Below are positions 1 through 21,504 of a stretch of 64,000 nucleotides of DNA, piece by piece (within the stretch, counting starts at the first letter, position 1; each line of letters opens with the position of its first letter). The notes beneath the pieces are model-generated. The model saw only the letters and a program-made list of their open reading frames with translations, was not told the origin of the DNA and made no database searches. This DNA comes from Trichuris trichiura (Eukaryota > Nematoda > Enoplea > Trichinellida > Trichuridae). The stretch spans positions 434,001 to 498,000 of the forward strand of contig JBAJFE010000016.1 of assembly GCA_037903355.1 (NCBI GenBank). The letters run 5' to 3'. The position numbers were made by a program, and so were the translations under genes.

Positions 1-1656
1 TTGAATTTATGATATTGGTCATGAAAGAGCACCCTACCAATGTGAGCATTCAAATCGCGGGAAGCGCATGCCTGTTTTACATTCTGCGCTACGTCAATTT
101 GGATTTGATCAACCGGCAACGGGTCATTGACGTCTTGTTGACCAGTAGGCATTGGACCACAGTTCGTCCAAGTTCCGTAAATTTAAATTTAGGCATGGAG
201 ATCCATTGCAACGAACAGACGATGGTTCGCAACTGCTGCCTCTCGTTGTGCCAGTTCGAAATTCCCAACGATCTTCTGCTGAACTATATACGCACCATAA
301 GCATTCTGCTTGTTGTGCTCGAGCAGTTCGAAGACGTCATGACGCAGCGCATTGTTGTTCATCTTTTAAATACGATGGCGTGTCACGTGACCGGGGCTCA
401 GAAACTGACCGTTGGAGGTCTGAACGCCGTCGAGGTTGCTCGCTACCGCGCGTATGGTCAAAGTCGTAAAAAAATTTTTCTTATTGCAGAAAGTCCTTTG
501 GGTCATCTGTAATAAGTATGACAACAACGTTTGCGACGAAGTTATGGAAGTGGCCTGGAGCTTTTTGTGGAACATTACTGGTGAGCAGCTCTTATCATTT
601 TGCTTACAAGATTGGTTGGACCAAACGCATGCTTTTTGCAGATGAGACACCTGAAAATTGTAATCGCTTTTTGAATGAGTACGGTATGAGCGTGTTCTAC
701 GACTGCTTTACGGTAAGAGAGTGACGCAGCCATCCAGCTTCACTTTTTTTTATCCTTCTTTCTGTTTTTTTCAGAAGTTTCCCGAGCGCAACGAACTGCT
801 GCGAAACATGATGGGCCTGGTGGTAGGATGAACGACATTTGGTTTATCAATGAATACACTCATTTTTTCGAACTAACCATTTAGGGTAACATCGCCGAAG
901 TACCCTCGCTGAGACCGCGCTTAATGGACGTACGATACGTCTCGGCTTTCTTGTAAGCTATGCGATTGTTACGCAGCAGTCGTTTGTATTAACTTTGTCT
1001 TTTTGCCTTAAGCAAATTATTGGACAACCTCAGCGATGGGATCGAAATCAGCTACAACAGCGCTGGTACGTAAAGCCAAAACGCGGCTGCGATGCCATTT
1101 GCATATATGGCAGTCCATATCTCTTTCTAGGCGTTTTGGCGCACTTGATCAGCGACGGTCCCGACGCGTGGAAAATAGAGGATCCAACGCGCGAAGAGGT
1201 TTCTACTCGACTGATTGAAACGGTCAAAACTTGGCAACTAAGGTCGAGACGCTTCATCAACTACAGGCAAGCGCGACACATGGCCGGCCTGCCTGTACAA
1301 TTTCAAAAATAAAATGTTTGCAGGTCCTTTGAACCGATCATACGCCTGCTGCCGCTGTTCGAAAGCCGCGCCTCGCAATACTGGGCTGTTTGGGCGTTGG
1401 CCAATTTGACAACAGTTGACGGTAAGATTGTTTAAACGCGCGCTGTTGCAACAATAGGTGACGCTAACTCTGACTGTTCACTGAAGGCGCCAAGTATTGT
1501 CCGTACGTGGTGGAAGAAGGTGGCGTACAGTTGCTTAGAAATATCCAAAATGACAGTCGTTCGACTGAAGATCTAAAACGCCTGGCGGACGTAGTATTAG
1601 AAAACGTGAGCGCTTCAACGTCGAACGACATGGAGACCGAATCTTCGTCAAGCTGA
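1..1656 (+). CDS. ZYG11-family protein, 3' part (substrate receptor of a CUL2 ubiquitin ligase)
   Basis: The 5' end lies outside the window. Reading in frame from base 3, I place exons at 3-144, 193-434, 490-580, 642-712, 775-822, 885-952, 1013-1065, 1131-1266, 1324-1421 and 1487-1656 (TGA). Joined, they follow the ARM-like repeat region of ZYG11B/ZER1 closely: a CCLSLCQF helix, a WNITDETPENC segment matching WNLTDESP, then GVLAHLISDGPDAW, YRSFEPI, QYWAVWALANLT and YVVEEGGVQLL. Family knowledge: ZYG11/ZER1 proteins are substrate receptors of cullin-2 E3 ligases that recognise N-terminal glycine degrons. Introns are 38-62 bp apart from two slightly longer ones. Intron 1267-1323 needs a GC donor (AG|GCAAG). 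Exon borders rest on homology and splice signals without transcript support. I am sure of the family but not of which paralogue it is. Confidence 0.9.
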
Positions 1657-1809
1657 CCGCGCTTACACAAGACAATGTTCAATTAACGGTATCTCTCTTT
1701 CTCAGTCTCTCTACCGGCGTTGCCGGTCTGCTAGTGCAAGGCTCATTCTGAGTTGTTGTCAAATTGCAAGCATCCCCGAGCGGGCTGTAAAATTGCTCTT
1801 ATGGCTCAC

Positions 1810-1815
1810 AATAAA
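1810..1815 (+). terminator. Polyadenylation signal of the ZYG11-like gene
   Basis: AATAAA lies 154 bases after the TGA stop of the ZYG11-like gene, before the minisatellite. The hexamer is seen directly; its use is inferred. Confidence 0.5.
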
Positions 1816-2051
1816 TGTACTTTTATGACTATAACGTCTTTAGAGGTTTCTTTCCGTTGCCTACATTAAGGCAGGTCGGTACTGACAGCCTTTTCAGGGC
1901 TTCGAAGGAAATTGTCTGAAACAACCTTTATCATCTCATTTACATATTAACAAACGCTTCAGGCAGCTGATATGCAAACGAGGTGATAAAGACTATGCCT
2001 TCAGCTTTTGTCGCCACAGGTTGTAGAGCGATAAGAGAGGTGGACGCGGGG

Positions 2052-3110
2052 TTACCTATTTTGCATAATGTCAGCGCCAGCCTATCCGGCTCAAGCAGCA
2101 AGCTGCAGCGACTCGCAGCCATTAACCTATTTTGCATAATATCAGCGCCAGCCTATCCGGCTCAAGCAAAAAGCTGCAGCGACAAAAGCGTCACCTACCG
2201 CAGTCATTTGCCTATTTTGCATAAAGTCAGCACCAGCTTATCCGGCTCAAGCTGCAGCGACTCGCAGCCATTAACCTATTTTGCATAATATCAGCGCCAG
2301 CCTATCCGGCTCAAGCAAAAAGCTGCAGCGACAAAAGCGTCACCTACCGCAGTCATTTGCCTATTTTGCATAAAGTCAGCACCAGCTTATCCGGCTCAAG
2401 CTGCAGCGACTCGCAGCCATTAACCTATTTTGCATAATATCAGCGCCAGCCTATCCGGCTCAAGCAAAAAGCTGCAGCGACAAAAGCGTCACCTACCGCA
2501 GTCATTTGCCTATTTTGCATAAAGTCAGCGCCAGCGTATCCGGCTCAAGCTGCAGCGACTCGCAGCCATTAACCTATTTTGCATAATATCAGCGCCAGCC
2601 TATCCGGCTCAAGCAAAAAGCTGCAGCGACAAAAGCGTCACCTACCGCAGTCATTTGCCTATTTTGCATAAAGTCAGCGCCAGCGTATCCGGCTCAAGCT
2701 GCAGCGACTCGCAGCCATTAACCTATTTTGCATAATATCAGCGCCAGCCTATCCGGCTCAAGCAAAAAGCTGCAGCGACAAAAGCGTCACCTACCGCAGT
2801 CATTTGCCTAATTTGCATAAATTCAGCACCAGCCTATCCGGCTCAAGCTGCAGCGACTCGCAGCCATTAACCTATTTTGCATAATATCAGCGCCAGCCTA
2901 TCCGGCTCAAGCAAAAAGCTGCAGCGACAAAAGCGTCACCTACCGCAGTCATTAACCTATTTTGCATAATGTCAGCGCCAGCCTATCCGGCTCAAGCAGC
3001 AAGCTGCAGCGACTCGCAGCGATTAACCTATTTTGCATATTGTCAGCGCCAGCCTATCCGGCTCGAGCAACAAGTTGCAGCGACAAGAGCGTCCCCTATC
3101 ACTGCCATTA
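2052..3110. repeat. Minisatellite, 149-bp composite period
   Basis: The phrase ATTAACCTATTTTGCATAAT recurs at 2121, 2270, 2419, 2568, 2717 and 2866, exactly 149 bases apart each time. Each period has two related halves built on CCTATTTTGCATAA and CCAGCCTATCCGGCTCAAGC. The array frays at both ends, with single half-units from about 2951 and 3022. It sits between the convergent ends of the ZYG11-like and HSP110 genes. The period is not a multiple of three, so the open frame across part of it is not a protein repeat. Confidence 0.93.
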
Positions 3111-3610
3111 AAGTTGAATACCTCAAAGAAATCGATGCTTGCTAAAAAGCCGACGAGAAACACTCTATGATGTCACAAATGACAATGCTGCGCGCAACAG
3201 CGATGAGTCTGTGCTTTCAACGTGACGAGCTGAAATTGACACGGCGAACCCGAACGTCGGGAAGTCAAGTACGACGACAACATTTCCGCCACCTTCACTG
3301 ACGATGACTGAACATGATTAGAAACACTGAACGAAAAAGGAAATAAGAAACAGCATTGGCGTGAGATATGAAATCGTATCAGCTGATCGCACAATGCCTT
3401 ACTTTACTCATTGCAAGAGCCGGCCTAATGTTAACTCTGCGAGTGTGCGCGTGGCTATCAATACTTTGACGTCTCCTAAACACCATAGGGAATATCTATC
3501 TGCATTAGACAACGATACAAACAAAAATGAAGAGAAACGTTAAGCCACATCTGACCGGGCGCGGTTCTTCCGTCTTCGTATTGACGTCCGTACGATTAAG
3601 ATCATCGTCG
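3111..3610. other. Intergenic gap between minisatellite and HSP110 stop
   Basis: This stretch would contain the 3' UTR of the minus-strand HSP110 gene. I see no convincing reading frame, no clear AATAAA on the minus strand and no repeat. Confidence 0.5.
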
Positions 3611-8537
<4,927 letters not shown>

Positions 8538-8580
8538 TCACCGTATACCGTCAAGCCTGAAAATCTGAAATTCTCTAACT

Positions 8581-8593
8581 TTCCGGAAAGTTC
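8581..8593 (-). promoter_or_regulatory. Heat-shock element upstream of HSP110
   Basis: TTCCGGAAAGTTC is a perfect three-box heat-shock element (TTC-nn-GAA-nn-TTC) 86 bases upstream of the start codon. Two further GAA-nn-TTC pairs (GAAAGTTC) lie at 8817-8824 and 8933-8940. HSF trimers bind such alternating boxes, so heat induction of the neighbouring chaperone is the obvious reading. The sites are seen; binding is inferred. Confidence 0.7.
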
Positions 8594-8599
8594 TTACCG

Positions 8600-11500
8600 T
8601 ACGAAACGATTTTTCAACATTGCTTACGAGTGACGTACCGTAAATTCCGCAGACTGTGAGTCATAGTGAAATAAGTTTTTTTTTTAGCGAGGTGAACTAC
8701 ATGCGCGCGTAAGAGGCGGCTAAATATTTGTCGAATGAGTCATCGTTCGATCAAAGTTTTTTTTTATCTAACTGTTCGCTGTGCGCGGTCGTAACTGGTA
8801 GTTTGCTTTTCTGTCGGAAAGTTCTCACGGCACAACAGAGATTCAGGCAATATTAATTTCATACTTTTTATGCAAATACTCAGCTTTATAACAAGTTAGC
8901 ATGTTAGCGAAAAAGCGCGTTCCGACGGGTGGGAAAGTTCGCTTAAAATAACTGCTTGTAATGTTACGGTTGGCATTTCTGCCTTATATGGACTGAAAGA
9001 AGACTGCTTCCTTGCGGATGCGCAAGGCTGTGCAGCCGGCTATTAAGTAAATATTATTTTCCAGATTCGGCTCGTCAAAGACTTGCTGGCGAATGCTTTA
9101 GCCCACTGCGGAAAACACATTTACGTATTAGCTAAATCTTTCGCATTTAAAATTTAAATATCAACGAATAGCGAACCCGCTGAGTCATCGGTGTTCCGCA
9201 AAATTGCGCGCGTATTTTGCCAGCTCGCGAAAAGAGCATGCATCAGGTTAGCTTAGCACTTTACTTTTCATTATGCTCAAATATGCTCTCTTTCGAATGC
9301 GCAAATCTGCCTTTCGCTGATAACACTGCTCAGATTTATACATTCACTCTTTACTACTCACAAATGGGTTTACATATATAGCAATAGTTTAATCAGACCA
9401 GCAAAGTCAATGAAAAGTAAATAAATACTACGGTTTTCTCATTAGCTAAGAGTAAACGCGCATTCGAGGAGCCGGTGGAAAGGCTAACCTGCAAATCAAT
9501 TGGCTTTCTTTGTAAATTTTACAGTACGATCTTTTAAGCAGAAATCGAAACCATATGCTGGAAATCGATGAAAGTTCTGGCACGCAATGAGCAGCTAAGG
9601 TTGTTATTATTTGAAAAGCACGTGAGCTTCGTTGCTTTGCGGAAAAAGCGTGATCACTTTAAGCGCCATCGCCGAGAGCGGTGATGCTGAACAATACTCA
9701 ATTCCTTGACTATTAAGTGCATTGATTTTATTTAAAACTAATTATCGTTTGCTTTTGTATTGTAGGGGACTGTAACATTCGTGTTACCTGACGATCATTT
9801 AACTTGCTTTTCATTTTTGATCTGGTACAGTATTGCAACCGTATAGTAAAGTAGACTAGTATTCGAAGTGCATAGAACCACTTTCACTTGTCTATTTCGC
9901 TTAACGATGGAGAGTTCAATTAATTCCCATTCGAAGAAGGCGGTGAACGTCTTACGGAAAGTCATTTTTAAATTTTTTCGTAAAGCAATGAGTAATTTAA
10001 ATAAAAAACTTAATTTTTATGCCCACAGCTCTATTCTGTCGTCAAGCAACTTTGCTTTATTTGAATCGTGTCTCATAGACGCCCTGCTTGACAGCTGTCA
10101 TACTGTAAGTTTGCCTGCTTTCCTCTGTTGCCTTTTCCTAAGCCTAGACCTAATTGTAAGGCTTATGTCTTGGCTGAGGGCTAAGCAAGGGCAAAAAAAG
10201 ATGACTGATATGCTTTTTAGTAAAGCTACAACATGTTAAGGACACGCTTGCCAGAATGGAACCTGCATTCCTAAAAAGGTGGGCGGCTGAGGCAGAAGAC
10301 CCCTTTATTTTGTCATTGCTGCGCTTTTGTTCATTATGCCACATAATTTGTGTAAGAAAGCGCAATTTGCATTTTTGTCAGGAACCACTTTTCGCTCACG
10401 TTATCGAGCAACATTTTGTTTGCCATTTTTTCACTTCCCTCTTTTAAAAAACTAAGCTTTACCTCTTCATTTCTTTTACTTACGTTCTGAAATTTTATTC
10501 TACCCAAAACTCCAAAAGGTACAATAATTTTCGAAAAGGAAAAAGTGGAATGCAGGTTCCATTTGTGTAGGACTTACCTCCTGAGCCAGGTCAGAATGCC
10601 GGGTCGCGCTTTTCAGTTTATGCGTAAGCATAAAGCTTATATTTCGGCGCAGGTTTTGGTATGGGCAGAGCAAGAAGCCCAGTAACAAACAAAAGCTTCC
10701 CGTAGCCCACTACTGGTTTACTGTAACTTGGGGCGCCATGTTCTGCCCTTACGTAGGCCCACCGATGAGGACTACATTTCAGCTTAGGCATACGCAAAAG
10801 CAGAACGGTATGGCTGTGCGCCTGTCAGTAGCTCAGGCGTTTCTCCTGAAAAAAATCTGCTTTTTATTCTTTATGTTTGTCAATTACTGTAAGTTTCCGT
10901 GGTTTCAAGATCCTTTTTTGCCTTGGCTGTTCCCCGATAAGCACATCGAAGGTGGCTGAAAAAGGTTTAATTGAAAAGCTGACTGTTTGTGTTTTCTGTT
11001 TTTTCGAATGTTATTCTTAGTTTTCGCTGAGCGAGTTTAAGCTGTTGCTCCGTCGTGTAGCCCGTAAAAGATAAGAAGCCTTAATCAAGGTCGGAATGAA
11101 AGAACTTAGCTTTCAGGATTTGGAAAGAACTTGACTACATAATTACTGTAAGATGCTCTTTGCCCACGATTAGGTAGAAGTTTATTTATTCGGTTTGCCA
11201 AATTTCGAATTTAAAAAAGTTAGACGTAAAGGACAGATTGCCTGCTTTTAAACGGCACACAATTTTTGAACTGCCTCTTATCCAACCCATCGTCTTACTG
11301 TAGGCTTGCCGAGGGTGCCATTCCATGCCCTTTTAACCATAAATCAAAACATAAAGTTTTTATTTTCGCTAGACGTAAGTTTGACTAGAAAAATATATTC
11401 GGCATGTTCAACAGCAACATCAGGACAAGATGGCTTCATTTTTCCAGATAAGAACCTGCATTTTTTCAAATAATTGAGCGCCTCTAAGAGATAAGATCTG

Positions 11501-13195
11501 AAGTTTTTCGTTATTTCAAACAGCCTCAATGTTTTCTTCGTCTCAGGACGCATTTTGAAATTTTTTCGCGAAATGTATTAGCTGGACATAAATATTTTTT
11601 TTATTTTTAATATTGTTTTATTTTTATTAAAGCGAATTCAATAAACGCTACGCGAATTCAATAAAGCGCACTACGAATAACATAATCGCAGTGAACTACC
11701 CTCTATGACTTTCATAGCAATTTACTTACATATTCGTTTGTAACGTTCTCGCTTGAGGCCATTGGAACAAAGGATGCAAACAGCGTCAGCCGACAATCGT
11801 CAGGAAGAGGAGAAACAGTAGGAAAATGTAATATCTGAGCATCTCCTCAAAAGGCTAAAATAGGCAACGTTTGGTGGTTCATTAAATTCTTTTTTTTCAT
11901 AGTCTATTTGGATAAATATTTCTGTTTAAATTTTCAACCATCCCGCGGACGTTGAAAGTTTTCATTTGTTCGTAAACCATAGCATGCTAGCGAACCTGAA
12001 TATATTAATACGGTCGATTTGCTAAGCTGATCAAACTGATATGGATGCCAGTAATATTTGCCTACATTTAGCAAAAGTTGTTGAAGGAATACCTGCCACT
12101 TTTCCAATTCGACGAGTACGGATGCGTACGAAAAAAAGGCCTATCAAATCATCTCAGCTTAACGTTCACTCGACTGCTTTGAAGACTAATCACATTTTCT
12201 CAGCGACAGTTATCTTTGAATAAAAGTTCGCTCTGTTTTCATGAATTATTTATGGATGCAAATTATCTCTTTGCGGCATCGTATGCAGTCTGCGGTAAGC
12301 GCTTTTGCCATTTTCCAGTTCACTTTTCGGGAATCAAAATGCCTTCTTTCGTCGCCAAAAGACGTTGAAAAGTCCGGCATCTGTTTCTCATCAAACATAC
12401 ATGTCTCATTGGTGCTTCGCAGCTGATAAGTCTGTCACGTTTGGAAGAGACATCGTCGCATTCCAGCGGAGCTCTATCTTTGCTATGAGCTAAAAATAAT
12501 CTTTGCAGCTTCGTACAAATATGTCGAAGGCATTATTCAGCCGAAAGAGATGAACGCTTGTCAACCGAAGTTCGAAGTTTTCGTAATTCATTCTTTGGCA
12601 TAACAGGTCGACAACGTGCCATCGTTGTATGGCATAGACCTTCGAGGCGGTAACCAATTTGGCAGCTGCGCCAAGGCCAGTTTTGATTCGCTGTCAGCGT
12701 AGATCAAGAATCCAATGCGCTGATCCTTGAACTATCAGCCCTGGTTGACCCTTTAATTTTTGCCTCCAAACTGGAAACGTTCCCGCGCAAGTTTTCCTAC
12801 TACATTCCTTCGGTTACTGGAGTCGCAAAGGCAACTTGATTAAAGGTGAGAATTGGCAAAAAATTTCCTTTATTCAATCAATTACGTAGACTGTATGCTC
12901 GTCTAAAAATAGTAATTAACCTTATATACATAAGAGCAGATCATTGACGCTACTTACAGCGGGTTTGTTGTGTTAAGAAGCTTAACTGTAGTCAAGGTCA
13001 AGTAAGTAAACTTTTCTGTATGTTCAAGCTAGGAAAGACAGTCCAAAGTAGTAGCCCGCGTTTGCCTACCATAGACAGCTCTTTTTTGCTACTGCTCTAA
13101 CAAACAAGCTTCTCTTTTCTTGTATCCCTCATATTGTTAGCCTAAAAAGAGTGTAAACCTTGCTGACTACCCATTCGATCATTTCACTGCCTGAA
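8600..13195. other. Gene-poor interval between divergent HSP110 and CBS genes
   Basis: The proximal part is presumably HSP110 promoter sequence. From about 10080 to 11330 it holds copies of a dispersed repeat (listed separately). From about 12041 to 12840 there are several short open segments, for example one at 12604-12690 (GIDLRGGNQFGSCAKASF) and one in another frame at about 12700-12840 (ALVDPLIFASKLETFPRKFS). Acceptor-like TTTGCAG and TTTTCCAG signals lie nearby, but stops and frame changes prevent a continuous model. These could be exons of an unrecognised gene or a pseudogene. I see no tRNA-like or rRNA-like sequence. Confidence 0.3.
10080..11330. repeat. Cluster of a dispersed degenerate repeat
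   Basis: An ACTGTAAGTTTGCC-like start recurs at about 10100, 10885, 11145 and 11295. The phrase TGGAACCTGCATTCC occurs at 10257-10271 and inverted at 10547-10561. Between these lie GCCTAAGC/GCTTATG-type words. A related copy on the right side of the window (59395-59575) keeps the same order, with GCCTAAGC, then CATAAAGGTTAT, then GAACCTGCATTCC. No terminal repeats or coding capacity are evident, so the class is unknown. Confidence 0.45.
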
Positions 13196-18255
<5,060 letters not shown>

Positions 18256-18530
18256 TCAAGTATTCAGTTGTTTCCGCCAACAGTGCGTCTCTCATCACCG
18301 GTTCCATTAGGGAATGTACTAGATAGCTTTTAATACGCTTTTGCATAAGTCTTTAAGGTGAAATTATCCATACATGATTATTACTACATATTTTTTTATG
18401 AAAGGTGGTCATATGACGCCTTGCTTTCTCAAGGAATGTTCCGTTCAATATTTAAGACTTCTTCGGGAATGGTATACGACGAGCATCGCTGATTTTTTTG
18501 CAGCAGTATATTCACTGAGATTAAAGTAGA

Positions 18531-18536
18531 AATAAA
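18531..18536 (+). terminator. Candidate polyadenylation signal of cbs
   Basis: AATAAA lies 276 bases after the cbs stop. It lies inside array unit 1, and similar sequence follows the orphan exon fragments in later units. Confidence 0.4.
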
Positions 18537-18699
18537 TGTTGTTATCCTTTTCGTATAAGCGGCTTAGCTAACTGTTTTCAACCTTCGTTTAAGTCCCATA
18601 ATTGCAGCACATTTTTTTCAATGTTTGCTCGCTTCGAAGTGCGCATCAGTAATTGGACAACAAATTCAAATTTGTTTACTTGATTCTGTCAGCAGAAAT

Positions 18700-20560
18700 G
18701 AAAGTTAATATCGATCGTCTTCTAGAAAAAATGAAGCTTCGCTTCAATCAAAGCTGTTAATCAAATGAGAACGACTTTCCTGATCTGTTCGTCTTCCTCA
18801 AACAGCATTATTAGCAGAGACAAATGACAAACAAGGAAATTATCTCAAAGCGGCGAAATTACTGGCAACCATATCATCAGCGCTTGAATTGCTGCCGCTA
18901 TGACCGCATTGCGGTTGCCACCTTCTTTCCTGTCCACTCTTGTCGCAAAGGCATCCTTTCAGGAGGAACCCGTTTCTTGTACCCATTATATCATTTATAT
19001 TTTCACAGTCGCTACTCTGCCACTGCTTTCAACTGACCTGTTCATGGTCGTCGCAAGGATATCCTCTCGGAAGGAATCCATATCGTTCTCTCACCTCCGG
19101 CAAAACATATCGTCAAATATCATGTCATATCTTATCAGATATGAGTATGCACTTGGTCAAAATAAGTAAATTCTTCATACAGCCCGCACAGCTTTAGTGT
19201 AATTTTTAAGAATACATACATTATCGTTTTGTTATTTCGGCTCGGAAAAAAGAACATATCGTCAAACGCTTCGGGAGGTTTTTCAAGGCTAGGCCACCTG
19301 TACCCGTCTAATAGTATACCTGTAGGATAAGCGGCCTCGTTCAAATATCATTAGGGAGTGGCGTCGACGCTGAAGGCTAACGTTAACAACCACTCGGAAA
19401 GTTTCTGTTCAATTTTCTTTTTCTTCAGGAAGCCAGGATCTTCTACTCCATCTACTACTAAGCACGCGAAATCCATATCTTGCGCGAACGTTGCGAGCTC
19501 ATTTGCATACTATGCAAATGGTCCTGATATGCTGCCGTGTAGGTTGAGCAGGACAGTTTGAATGGTCATCGATATCTTTCTCCATTGTAAATTAAATATC
19601 TTCGTTGATTAATGATCAGACCGATTGATTTTCCAGTCGAAGTGGACAGATTTTCAAAAAACCAAACGATTGCCACATTTTCCATTTTACTCTTTACCGA
19701 CCCTGCCGATCCAACAGATTTCGTCTAACATTTATTCTGGTTCATTTGTTTGTTTTAGTATTTTTACTGCGTGACATCAGGGACGCACATACGGCGTTCT
19801 TCAAAGCGTATCGTAATGTCGATAATATTCATCAGTATATTGATCAGCTTCTATAAATCACTGTTGGCCTACCTGCGAGAACCACGCAGACTGTATCTTG
19901 GCATTAGCACACTTTTGTGACATCATCCAGCGCAAGTCATACGAATGTACATGCTCCAGACATAGTTTCTGCGTTGGGCACAGTTTCCTCATAAGCAGTG
20001 CACCCAGAATAAACAGACTGCGCAAACAGAAAACCTTCTCTATAGCTCTGTTACTTTTTTGACGTGTGCTTCAGCTGACGAATGTCCTTGCGATAGCGGA
20101 AGTTCAGGCTGCTTTGCAGTTGTAGCGTAATGGCCTTACAAAAGCCGGAGCCGTTTGAGTGAGCCATAGAAAGCGGCTTTTCTAACAGGAAGAATCGGAA
20201 AAGTCGAGTGTCGATCTTAGCCAACCTTCCTCGTTGTTCCAACGGTCCAACAAAGCTACCAAAAATTCAAACGGCGTGTCAATCTCTCCATCCGCGATTA
20301 ATGACGACAATGTCATGTAGGATAACGCTGCACCCGTGGCGCGAAGCAAACCGTCTTCACGAACAGACAAAAAATGAACTCGGCAAGCTACTCGCGTAAT
20401 TTTCGTTCTGCGGCACACAAACAATAAACAATAAGCAAGATAAGCTAATCGGAAACTGAAGCGGCGAAAGGAACATGTCACCCCACGTACCAACGTTACG
20501 CTGCGAACAATTGAAGCATAAACGAAACAACGGACGACACGTAAACTCAAAAATGCAACT
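18700..20560 (-). pseudogene. Remains of an unidentified multi-exon gene, unit 1
   Basis: Read on the minus strand, several segments look like exons. In order, downwards: TLSSLIADGEIDTPFEFLVA (about 20230-20350), LQLQSSLNFRYRKDIRQLKH (about 20050-20160), LINILMNIIDITIRFEERR (about 19780-19860), CLVVDGVEDPGFLKKKKIE (about 19370-19570, with an in-frame TAG upstream), GILLDGYRWPSLEKPPEAF (about 19240-19330) and MLFEEDEQIRKVVLI (about 18760-18800). The same segments recur in units 2 and 3 with different stops. I do not recognise the protein. It was probably a neighbour of cbs that was carried along and decayed. The plus-strand open frames here are shadows. Confidence 0.4.
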
Positions 20561-21504
20561 CACTACCGTAATTAATATGATACTGAGGTTATATTTTCAA
20601 CACAGATAAACAAATTGGTCATCCCTTTACAGTTATGCAGCATAAGAACAATTTGCAAAAGTCAAAAGAAGACAGTTGTTGCCCCGTTCAATTTGGGCTT
20701 CGGAAAAGCATGACAGCCTGAAAGCTATTCAAATGAAAATATCACTTTCGAGCAGTGGGGCGTGCGGTTTCGAAGTTTTTCGCTGATGTTCTTTTCTGTG
20801 CGTTAATTTTGAACGTAGCTTTTTTAATGGACGGTGCTCTTTTGTCATCGTCAAACCTCTTTTCCTTGAACGAAAGCTGCGTTCGCAGTATCCACTGCGG
20901 CGGCGGTCCTGTTCAAGTTCTTATAGGCTCCAAATTACGTTATGTCTCGTAACGTCAAACTCCGAAGCAGTGAAAAATTTAGCGCTGAAAGACGTTTATG
21001 CTAGTTCATCGAATTGATACTGTATATTTTGATGCTCAGGTAAGTTCGCAGAAGTGATAAAAAGGAAGGCTTACTTTCAAAAAACTATAGACCTATGCCG
21101 GACCGTAAGATAAAGTCGCAAGTTTGGAAACAGTTTTGCTACTGAAATAACTAAGAACTAACTAACCAAGCAGTCTGCAAGTAACAATGGAACTTAACGT
21201 TTCTATTAACGTATGCCCACTGCTTATTACTAACGAAATAAAGTTAGTCCAGGAAGATAAATGCATTACTAATACAGCTGTTTGGCCAACCGTGAACTCA
21301 ATGAGCTATTGAGAATCCAATCTCAGCGATTTGTCGTTCGCCATTTTGGTTGACTGCGTACACAATGTCAGCATAATTGATCGTACACTTGCACAAATAA
21401 GTTAACTGCAAACTTGCGAAGCGGTGCAAAGAATAAATCACAAATAACGCTACACCAAGAGACAATTCCTGCACAAAGAACGTGACGCATTACCGTAATA
21501 AATA

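Noticed and set aside
1983..2288. Open frame across the minisatellite
   Set aside because: The 149-bp period is not divisible by three, so successive repeats are in different frames.
2052..3110. CRISPR-like direct repeats
   Set aside because: There are no unique spacers. The whole 149-bp unit is repeated, which is a satellite in a eukaryotic context.
9868..10239. 123-codon frame upstream of cbs
   Set aside because: It overlaps a dispersed repeat and has no domain or paralogue.
8600..13195. tRNA or other small structural RNA genes
   Set aside because: I looked for a GGTTCGA-type T-loop with matching stems and found none. A covariance search would be decisive.
18824..19197. Plus-strand frames (and their copies at 28651-29072 and 37059-37418)
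   Set aside because: They repeat only because the whole unit repeats. The minus strand gives better exon-like segments of a decayed gene.
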